In this document: positions 1-5,373 of the stretch, in pieces
Numbering within the stretch: position 1 is the first letter of the stretch
How the letters are laid out: each line of letters begins with the position of its first letter
Source: Acidobacteriota bacterium
GTDB lineage: Bacteria; Acidobacteriota; Blastocatellia; Pyrinomonadales; Pyrinomonadaceae
NCBI GenBank assembly: GCA_020201365.1
Contig: JAIVGV010000387.1
Coordinates: forward strand, 1-6,306
Direction of reading: 5' to 3'
DNA: 6,306 nt
The notes under the pieces: generated by a model
Databases searched by the model: none
What the model saw: only the letters and a program-made list of their open reading frames with translations
What the model was told of the DNA's origin: nothing
Program-made: the position numbers and the translations under genes

Positions 1-401
1 GGACTGAAGCGCAGGGACGACCGTTCGCGGGCTTCTTCGGACCCAAAGTCGTCCTGCAGAACTGGCGCTCCGCGTCGAACGCCGAGATGTTCCCGGCGGG
101 CTTCCGCGCTCTGGGCTTGGGCAAGCTCGTCGGCACGCCGACGATGGGCGCGGTCATCGGCACGGGGAGCTACTCGCTGATCGACGGCTCCACGGCTCGC
201 ACGCCCGGCGTCGGCGTCTTCCTCGCCGACAAGACGCGCACGAACATGGAGAACTACGGCGTCCAGCCCGACATCCGCGTGGACAACGCGCCCGAAGACA
301 ACCTCGCGGGTCGCGACCGGCAGCTCGAAGCCGCCGTCGCCGAACTGCTCAAGGAGTTGGGCGGCGCGCCGCGACAGATGGCTGGGCAGGATCAGCAGTA
401 G
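1..401 (+). CDS. S41 family (tricorn-like) serine peptidase, C-terminal fragment
   Basis: This is the last ~132 codons of a peptidase whose start lies left of the window; the reading frame is open from base 3 and ends at a TAG at 399-401. The visible part is the C-terminal catalytic region of S41/tricorn-type proteases. A strand leading into NWRSASNAEMFP carries the likely nucleophile Ser, encoded at 75-77 (family form is about S-A-S-D-G-E-x-F-P). It is followed by GLGKLVGTPTMG, the oxyanion/turn region, then LIDGSTARTPGVG, and then MENYGVQPDIRVDN, which holds the conserved Glu and the PDxxVDN signature. A short helical tail follows. The usual Asp-Gly after the serine is Asn-Ala here, a mild deviation. 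Family members cleave peptides, often in the periplasm or as tricorn-like assemblies. The next gene, on the same strand, is an exported S10 carboxypeptidase, so shared use in peptide degradation is plausible. Whether the missing N-terminus has a signal peptide, beta-propellers or PDZ domains cannot be seen. Confidence 0.85.
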   Translation, partial: TEAQGRPFAGFFGPKVVLQNWRSASNAEMFPAGFRALGLGKLVGTPTMGAVIGTGSYSLIDGSTARTPGVGVFLADKTRTNMENYGVQPDIRVDNAPEDNLAGRDRQLEAAVAELLKELGGAPRQMAGQDQQ

Positions 402-448
402 CGTTAGCGATCCGGTCGGCTTCTACCTGAATAGTGCTCGACCTTGCG

Positions 449-544
449 TTCACCGCAGAGGCGCAGAGTTCGCGCAGAGATAACGCAGAGAAGAAAAGTT
501 CTCTCTGCGCGACCTCTGCGAGTCCTCCGCGCCTCTGCGGTGAA
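449..544. repeat. 96-bp imperfect palindrome of iterated GCAGAG/CTCTGC words
   Basis: The left half contains GCAGAG at 455, 463, 474 and 485. The right half contains the mirror words CTCTGC at 503, 514 and 533, plus the variant CTCCGC at 525. The spacings are 8-11-11 on the left and 11-11-8 on the right, and every pair centres exactly on 496.5, so there are no indels between the arms. Pairing 449-491 with 502-544 matches 36 of 43 positions, and the outer 20 pairs have a single mismatch. The central loop is A-rich (about 492-501). The element sits between the S41 and S10 genes. It could be transcribed as a long hairpin acting as a terminator or mRNA stabiliser, or it could be a copy of a dispersed palindromic element. 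No poly-T tract directly follows the stem, although a short TCTTTTTAA run begins at 545. Confidence 0.85.
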
Positions 545-551
545 TCTTTTT

Positions 552-578
552 AACTTCGCCAACAGACAACTTCGCCAA
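552..578 (+). repeat. 11-bp direct repeat upstream of the S10 gene
   Basis: The word AACTTCGCCAA occurs at 552-562 and again at 568-578, 16 bases apart, between the long palindrome and the ribosome-binding site of the S10 gene. Flanking bases do not match. It may be a small duplication or a regulator-binding pair, but nothing else supports a function. Confidence 0.4.
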
Positions 579-603
579 GACTCGTGAGGAGGCACCGCCG
601 AAA

Positions 604-2262
604 ATGCAGACCCACGCCCCCGCCGCTCCGACAGCCGAAAAATTCTTCCTCGCCGCGTCGTCATTAATCCTCTGCGCGACGCTCGCGGCCCTGCCGACTC
701 TCGCGCGCTCTCAGGAAGCGCAGCGGACGGGTCGTCGCGGCGGCGCGGACGCGCAGCAGAGACCCGACGCGCAGCAACAGCAAGGCGCGCAACAGCCGGG
801 CGGTCAGGGCGCACAGCCGGGCGCGCGCCCGTCGCCCACGCCCAGCGATCCGGCCATGTTGGACTCGCCGCCCGTCGTCACGCACCACTCCGCCAGCGTC
901 GGCGGGCGCACGCTCAACTACACGACGACCACAGGAGTGATGCCGCTCCGCAACGCCGCGACGGGCGAGACCGAGGCGCGCATCTTCTACATGGCTTACA
1001 CGCTCGACGGCGTCGCCGACAAAGCGCGCCGCCCGCTCATGTTCTCCTTCAACGGCGGGCCCGGCTCCGCGTCCGTCTGGCTGCACATGGGCGCTTTGGG
1101 TCCCCGCCGCGTCGAGATGAAGGAGAACGGCGAGATGCCCGCGCCGCCGTTCCGCCTCGTGGACAACGACGAGACGTGGCTCGACATGACCGACATCGTC
1201 TTCATAGACCCGGTCGGCACCGGCTACAGCCGCGCCGCGCGCCCCGATCTCGCGCAGCGTTACTTCAGTCTGCAAGGCGACATCCAGTCGGTCGGCGAGT
1301 TCATCCGCCTTTACTTAACGAAGAGCGAGCGCTGGACTTCGCCGCTCTTCCTCGTCGGCGAGAGCTACGGCACGACGCGCGCCTCCGGTCTTTCGGGCTA
1401 CCTCATCGAGCACGGCATCGCGTTTAACGGCATCATCCTCATCTCCACGATCATGAACTTCCAGACCGCGCGCTTCGCACGCGGGAACGATCTGCCGTAC
1501 ATCCTATTTCTGCCGACCTACACGGCGATTGCTTGGTATCACCACAAGCTCGCGCCCGATCTACAGAAAGATTTGCGACGCGCGGTCGAAGAGTCCGAGC
1601 GCTTCGCCGCGGGCGAGTACACGACGCTGCTCGCGAAGGGCGACAAGCTCTCGGACGCCGAGCGGCGCGAGCTGGTCGAGAAGGTCGCGCGCCTGACGGG
1701 CTTGAGCCGCGAGTACGTCGAGCAGTCGGACGCGCGCATAGAGATTCAGCACTTCGACAAGGAGCTGCTGCGCTCGGAGCGGCGCACCGTCGGTCGCCTC
1801 GACGGCAGGTTCAAGGGCACGGACTCGTCCGGCGTCGGCGAGACGCCCGACTTCGATCCTTCGATGGCTGCGATCCGCCCGCCCTACACGGCGACGTTCA
1901 ACGACTACGTGCGCACCGAGCTGGGCTTCCGCTCCGATCTCGAATACTACATCCTCGGCGGCGGCGTCGGGCGCTGGGACTTCGGCGCGGATAATTCTTA
2001 CGCCGACACGTCCGTCTCGCTCGCGAGCGCGTTCGAGAAGAACCCTTACATGCACCTCTTCGTCGGCTGCGGCTACTACGATCTCGCCACGCCGCAGTTC
2101 GCCGCGCGCTACACGCTCGACCACATGGGGCTCGACCCCTCCTTGCGCAACAACGTCACGCTCCGCTACTACGAAGCCGGGCACATGATGTACATCGACC
2201 GCCCCTCGCTCGCGCAGCTCAAGCGCGACGTGGCGTCGTTCATCCAAGGGGCGGCGAAGTAG
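604..2262 (+). CDS. Exported S10 family serine carboxypeptidase
   Basis: This 552-residue protein matches peptidase family S10 (alpha/beta-hydrolase fold), whose members remove C-terminal amino acids from peptides, usually at acidic pH. Residues 1-36 form a Sec signal peptide (hydrophobic stretch about 14-34, small residues near cleavage), followed by a disordered Gln/Gly/Ala/Pro-rich linker to about residue 82. The catalytic domain shows the oxyanion-hole motif NGGPG at 150-154, the nucleophile elbow GESYG with Ser254 at 252-256, Asp493 in GYYDLATP, and His527 in EAGHMMY, so the triad is complete and correctly ordered. The start ATG is preceded by GAGGAGG at 586-592, 11 bases upstream, which is slightly far but convincing. 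Length is typical for bacterial S10 proteins. It follows the S41 peptidase gene on the same strand after 202 bases that include a large palindrome, so the two may be separately transcribed. The family call is firm; substrate and mature location (periplasm or outside) are inferred. Confidence 0.93.
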   Translation: MQTHAPAAPTAEKFFLAASSLILCATLAALPTLARSQEAQRTGRRGGADAQQRPDAQQQQGAQQPGGQGAQPGARPSPTPSDPAMLDSPPVVTHHSASVGGRTLNYTTTTGVMPLRNAATGETEARIFYMAYTLDGVADKARRPLMFSFNGGPGSASVWLHMGALGPRRVEMKENGEMPAPPFRLVDNDETWLDMTDIVFIDPVGTGYSRAARPDLAQRYFSLQGDIQSVGEFIRLYLTKSERWTSPLFLVGESYGTTRASGLSGYLIEHGIAFNGIILISTIMNFQTARFARGNDLPYILFLPTYTAIAWYHHKLAPDLQKDLRRAVEESERFAAGEYTTLLAKGDKLSDAERRELVEKVARLTGLSREYVEQSDARIEIQHFDKELLRSERRTVGRLDGRFKGTDSSGVGETPDFDPSMAAIRPPYTATFNDYVRTELGFRSDLEYYILGGGVGRWDFGADNSYADTSVSLASAFEKNPYMHLFVGCGYYDLATPQFAARYTLDHMGLDPSLRNNVTLRYYEAGHMMYIDRPSLAQLKRDVASFIQGAAK

Positions 2263-2368
2263 GAACGCGGAACGGTGAAGTAAAAACTGCGGAGACGCGG
2301 ACACACGAACGCGGAACGACGGACTGAGGGCAAGCGCTTTTCAGTCCATCGTTCCGCGTTCCTACTTC
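2256..2368. repeat. 19-bp perfect inverted repeat spanning the convergent spacer
   Basis: The arm at 2256-2274, which includes the TAG stop of the S10 gene, is exactly complementary to 2350-2368. Its core word GAACGCGGAACG also occurs as a direct repeat at 2263-2274 and 2307-2318, 44 bases apart. The right arm here overlaps the right arm of the inner hairpin (2341-2361), so the outer and inner stems compete for the same strand. The element lies between converging genes and could fold in transcripts from either side. Confidence 0.75.
2307..2361. terminator. Long hairpin between convergent genes, possible bidirectional terminator
   Basis: Bases 2307-2327 pair with 2341-2361 at 20 of 21 positions around a 13-base loop (2328-2340). 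The stem is GC-rich and lies 44 bases past the S10 stop and 19 bases past the stop of the opposing amidohydrolase gene. Read leftward, the strand shows a run of five T about 20 bases after the stem (complement of 2282-2286); read rightward, no T-run follows. It therefore resembles, but does not fully match, an intrinsic terminator serving both genes. Its arms are made of the same word as the surrounding repeat, so it may instead be a repeat element. Confidence 0.55.
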
Positions 2369-2380
2369 CGACCTTCTCCG

Positions 2381-3757
2381 TTACTTCCGGTTCTTGAAGG
2401 CGTCGTAAAGCTCCGTGTGCTTGCTCACCAAGGGGACTTCGCGACCGTTGATGAAGAGGTGGCGGATGTTGGTGCGCGCTTCCAGGAGGTCGCCGTCGGT
2501 GACGACGACGTTGCCAATCTTCCCCACGTCGAGCGAGCCGAGTTGGTTGCCGTAGCCGATGATCTGCGCCGGGTACAGAGTCACCGCCTTCAAAGCCTCA
2601 GCCTTCGGCAGACCGAACGCCGCCGCCATCCCCGCGTGGTAGGGGAGCGTGCGCACGTCAGACGCCGTGTCGCCCGTCGAGATGGCGAACTGCACGCCCG
2701 CCTGCTGGAGCTTCGACGCGCACTCGTACATCACGTCGTAAGGGTCGTCCTCGCGCGACGGCAGATCGAGCACGCCCGTTAAGATCACGGGGACGTTGTG
2801 CTCTTTGAGGAACTGCGCCGCCTTCCAGGAGTCGTTGCCGCCGAGGATGATCGGCTTCAGCTTGAGCTCTTCGGCGAAGCGCACCGCGCCGCGGATGTCC
2901 GCGTCGCGGTCGGCGCGGAAGATGACGGGCTTCTGCCCGCGCACGTAAGGCACGAGCGATTCGAGCACCACGTCGCGCTCGGCGCGCGGGAGTTTCGGGT
3001 CGGCGTTCGCGGCGTCAACGGCGCGCGCGTAGGCGTCGGCGTCGCGCAGTTGTTTCCTGATCTGTTCGAGCTGGCGGTCGCGCTGCGTGGCGGCGTCCGC
3101 GCCCTGCGGCTGCTGCTGGAAGGCGAAGAAGCCGCCGCCGAAGCCCGTGCGCGGGTAGTTGACGACGAGCGCGGCGAAGCGCTCGACCGCCATCTCGGGC
3201 GCGGTCGAGCCGAGCAGGTTGATGAGCGCCGACTGGCCGGAGACGAGACCGCCGAGCGGCGAACTCAGGACGGTCGTCACGCCGTTGACGCGCGTCACGG
3301 CGACGTGCGAGCTGTGCGGGTTGATGCCGTAGAACGCCTTCGCGTTCGGGTTCAGCTCGCCGACCTCCTGCGTGTCCACCCAGCCGGTCGCGCCCTGCTC
3401 CGTGATCTCGATGAGTCCTATCGAAGTGCCGAGATCGATCATGCCGGGATAGACGGAGAGACCGCGCCCGTCAATGACGTGTGCGCCCGCCGGGACGGAG
3501 ACGTTCGCGCCGACCGCCGCGATCTTCCCGTTCGAGATGACGACCGTGCCGTTCTCGATGTCCGGACCCGACACCGGAAAGATGTGCGCGCCGCGGATGG
3601 CGAACGTGCCGGGCGTCCCCGACTGGAAAGCGGGACCCATGTTGCTCGACGCTTGCTGCGCGACCGCGGCGAGACTCGCGAGCGCGACGAAGAGCGTCGC
3701 ACAGAGAACACGACTAACGTGCGCGACGGAGTTCGTGTGAGTCGTTTGCCTGTTCAT
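2381..3757 (-). CDS. Exported amidohydrolase-fold protein lacking the metal-binding histidines
   Basis: This 458-residue protein has the layout of amidohydrolase-superfamily proteins related to imidazolonepropionase (COG1228 type). A signal peptide ends near Ala33-Gln34 (AVA|QQ). The N-terminal beta-sandwich (about 50-103) and TIM-barrel follow, and the C-terminal signature HAGMAAAFGLPKAEALKAVT...GSLDVGKIGNVVVTDGD closes the sandwich. The metal centre is altered. Where the family has D-x-H-x-H after PG-I-D, this protein has Asp108-Leu-Gly110-Thr-Ser112. The strand that normally carries His reads FRAD at 280-283, and the next reads GGND at 306-309. An acidic residue persists as Asp363 in STGDT. 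The upstream neighbour keeps all of these histidines. The start ATG overlaps the neighbour's TGA by one base, with GGAGGT eight bases upstream, implying coupled translation. It may be a non-catalytic partner, or an enzyme with an unusual or metal-free mechanism. Fold is confident; function is unknown. Confidence 0.88.
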   Translation of the reverse strand: MNRQTTHTNSVAHVSRVLCATLFVALASLAAVAQQASSNMGPAFQSGTPGTFAIRGAHIFPVSGPDIENGTVVISNGKIAAVGANVSVPAGAHVIDGRGLSVYPGMIDLGTSIGLIEITEQGATGWVDTQEVGELNPNAKAFYGINPHSSHVAVTRVNGVTTVLSSPLGGLVSGQSALINLLGSTAPEMAVERFAALVVNYPRTGFGGGFFAFQQQPQGADAATQRDRQLEQIRKQLRDADAYARAVDAANADPKLPRAERDVVLESLVPYVRGQKPVIFRADRDADIRGAVRFAEELKLKPIILGGNDSWKAAQFLKEHNVPVILTGVLDLPSREDDPYDVMYECASKLQQAGVQFAISTGDTASDVRTLPYHAGMAAAFGLPKAEALKAVTLYPAQIIGYGNQLGSLDVGKIGNVVVTDGDLLEARTNIRHLFINGREVPLVSKHTELYDAFKNRK

Positions 3758-5271
3758 CAGTTGTTACCTCCGTCGCCGTCGTCGTCGTCCTGCGAGCCGG
3801 GTCGCCTGCCGCGCTGGGGCGCGCCCGCCGGTGCGCCGGAGGGCGCTTGGTTCGGCTCGGCTTTTTCGAGTTCCTGTCGTTCACGTTCGAGCGCCGCGCG
3901 GTTCTTGATGTCCTGCTCGCGGTCGAAGAACAGCTCGCCCTCGATGTAGGTCTGATCCACGCGCGAATAGACGCTCAAGGGGTGACCGTTCCAGATCACG
4001 AGATCGGCGTCCTTCCCGACGTCAATCGAGCCGGTGCGGTTGTCTATGCCGAGCTGGATCGCGGCGTTCAAAGTGACGGTGCGCAAAGCCTCCTGCTCGG
4101 TGAGCCCGCCGTACTTCATCATCTTCGCCGCCTCGATGTTCAGGCGCCGGGCGCGACCGGCGTCGTCAGAGTTGACGGTCGAGACGACGCCCGCCCTCGT
4201 CATGATCGCCACGTCGTAGGGGATCGCGTCGTAGGCTTCGAGCTTGTAGCCCCAGAAGTCCGCGAAGGCGGAAGCGCCCGCGCCGTGGCGCGCGATCTCC
4301 GGCGCGATCTTGTAGCCCTCAAGGACGTGCTGCAAAGTCTTGATGCGGAAGCCGAACTCCTCGGCGATGTTCATGAGCATCAGCATCTCGTCCGAGCGGT
4401 AGCTGTGCGCGTGGACGAAGCGCTTGCCTTCGAGCACCTCGACGAGCGCTTCGAGCTGCAAGTCGCGGCGCGGCGGGATGGCGTTGCGGTCGCCCCTCGA
4501 CTGCGCGGCGCGGTAGTCGTCCCAGTCGCGCTTGTAGTTGCGCGCGCGCGTCAGGGCGTCGCGGATCACTTCCTCCTGACCCATGCGCGTCGCGGGGTAG
4601 CGGCGCGGGGCTTGCGGCTGACCGACGATGATGAAGTTCTGGTTGTTCGAGCGCTTGACGTTCTCGCCGAGCGCGAACTTGATGCCCGGCGGCGCGCCGA
4701 AGAACCACTCGTTGATCGGGCGCCCGTACTTCATCTTGACGACCGCGTTCTGCCCGCCGATGGTGTTCGCCGAGCCGTGCAGCGTGTTCTGCGCGGTGAC
4801 GCCCCCGGCGAGCGCGCGATAGACGTCAATGTCGGTCGGGTTCATCACGTCGCGGATTCTGACCATCGAGGTGACGGAGAGCGTGCCCTCGTTGATCGCG
4901 TCAATCGCCGAGTGCGAGTGGCAGTCAATGATGCCCGGCGTGACGAACTTTCCGCTCGCGTCAACGACCTTCACGCCCTCGCCCGCCGAGAGGTTGCGAC
5001 CGACCGCCGCGATCTTGCCCTTGCGGACGAGGATGTCGGAGTTCTCTAACGTGCCGTGCGAGGCAGTCAGGATCGTCGCGTTGCGGATCAGGAGATCGCC
5101 CGCCGCGGACGCCGTGGGCGGGGCTTCCGCCGCCGAAGGCGTGCCCGACTCGGGTTTGGTCGGTGCGGGCTGCGTGCGCTGCGGGGTGCGCCGCTGCGCG
5201 CTCGCGGTCGCGCCGCCGAAAGAAGCGACGACAGTCGCGATTGAAACTAGGAGTGCAAATAGTTTTCTCAT
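3757..5271 (-). CDS. Exported metal-dependent amidohydrolase (imidazolonepropionase-like)
   Basis: This 504-residue protein starts at ATG 5271-5269. A longer reading from a TTG at 5310 was rejected because it runs through a repeat and lacks a ribosome site. Residues 1-26 are a clear signal peptide (MRKLFALLVSIA, then TASAQ), followed by a Pro/Ala/Thr-rich linker to about 57. The amidohydrolase domain begins with DLLIRNATILTA (59-70). Likely metal ligands are present: His118 and His120 in PGIIDCHSH, HAH at 287-289, His315 in LQHVLEG, and Asp369 in VNSDD. The C-terminal sandwich GSIDVGKDADLVIWNGHP is typical. The protein ends in a charged helix (RALEREREELE-like) and a disordered Pro/Gly/Ala then DDDDGDGG tail. 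Family members hydrolyse amide or cyclic amide bonds, including those of dipeptides; the substrate here is unknown. It sits between a fusion amidohydrolase (102-base gap) and a coupled paralogue that lacks metal ligands. Confidence 0.92.
   Translation of the reverse strand: MRKLFALLVSIATVVASFGGATASAQRRTPQRTQPAPTKPESGTPSAAEAPPTASAAGDLLIRNATILTASHGTLENSDILVRKGKIAAVGRNLSAGEGVKVVDASGKFVTPGIIDCHSHSAIDAINEGTLSVTSMVRIRDVMNPTDIDVYRALAGGVTAQNTLHGSANTIGGQNAVVKMKYGRPINEWFFGAPPGIKFALGENVKRSNNQNFIIVGQPQAPRRYPATRMGQEEVIRDALTRARNYKRDWDDYRAAQSRGDRNAIPPRRDLQLEALVEVLEGKRFVHAHSYRSDEMLMLMNIAEEFGFRIKTLQHVLEGYKIAPEIARHGAGASAFADFWGYKLEAYDAIPYDVAIMTRAGVVSTVNSDDAGRARRLNIEAAKMMKYGGLTEQEALRTVTLNAAIQLGIDNRTGSIDVGKDADLVIWNGHPLSVYSRVDQTYIEGELFFDREQDIKNRAALERERQELEKAEPNQAPSGAPAGAPQRGRRPGSQDDDDGDGGNN
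3766..3771 (-). promoter_or_regulatory. Ribosome-binding site inside the upstream gene, TGATG coupling
   Basis: On the minus strand GGAGGT lies eight bases before the ATG at 3757-3755 and within the last codons (Gly-Gly) of the upstream amidohydrolase gene. The stop TGA (3759-3757) and start ATG share the A at 3757. Strong Shine-Dalgarno plus TGATG overlap supports this start and re-initiation or coupled translation of the two amidohydrolase genes. Confidence 0.85.
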
Positions 5272-5279
5272 CGTTTTTC

Positions 5280-5285
5280 TACTCC
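5280..5285 (-). promoter_or_regulatory. Ribosome-binding site that fixes the amidohydrolase start
   Basis: Minus-strand GGAGTA is followed by eight bases and then ATG at 5271-5269, directly before an MRKLFALL signal peptide. The alternative TTG at 5310 has no comparable site and would add 13 residues encoded partly by the intergenic inverted repeat, so the shorter start is preferred. Confidence 0.75.
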
Positions 5286-5303
5286 AATGAAAAGCGGTGA
5301 CGC

Positions 5304-5369
5304 GTGACAAGTGACGAGTAAGAGGGAGAAGCGGATTTGCTCGTCACTTGTCACTCATCACTTGTCACT
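5304..5369. repeat. 15-bp perfect inverted repeat plus 12-bp direct repeat in the operon spacer
   Basis: GTGACAAGTGACGAG at 5304-5318 is exactly complementary to 5340-5354, with a 21-base loop. The right arm is extended by a second copy of the word TCACTTGTCACT (5344-5355 and 5358-5369), 14 bases apart, so the left arm can pair with either copy. It lies in the 102-base gap between the fusion amidohydrolase and the next amidohydrolase. It could attenuate or process the shared transcript, act as an operator, or be a dispersed repeat. No convincing promoter boxes were seen in this gap. Confidence 0.75.
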
Positions 5370-5373
5370 TGAA

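Noticed and set aside
449..544. CRISPR-like array suggested by evenly spaced GCAGAG words
   Set aside because: The units are only 6-8 bases, spacers are 2-5 bases, and the second half is the inverse complement; this is a palindrome, not direct repeats with unique spacers.
604..700. Lipoprotein signal in the S10 protein around Cys24
   Set aside because: The residues before the cysteine (L-I-L-C) do not fit a lipobox, which needs a small residue at -1; a normal Sec signal explains the region.
1561..2304. Minus-strand open frame of 247 codons within the S10 gene
   Set aside because: It is antisense to the region holding the S10 Asp and His catalytic motifs and has no domain signature.
2798..3949. 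Long plus-strand open frame of 383 codons opposite the amidohydrolase genes
   Set aside because: It is antisense to two genes with clear family signatures, is rich in Arg/Val/Ala/Asp as expected for a GC-rich shadow frame, and has no recognisable domain.
3847..5049. Plus-strand open frame of 400 codons opposite the canonical amidohydrolase
   Set aside because: It mirrors the codon pattern of the real gene, with low-complexity Arg/Val/Asp composition and no motif or convincing ribosome site.
5272..5310. N-terminal extension of the canonical amidohydrolase from position 5310
   Set aside because: The codon at 5310-5308 is TTG with no ribosome site, and the added residues precede a perfect signal peptide start at 5271.
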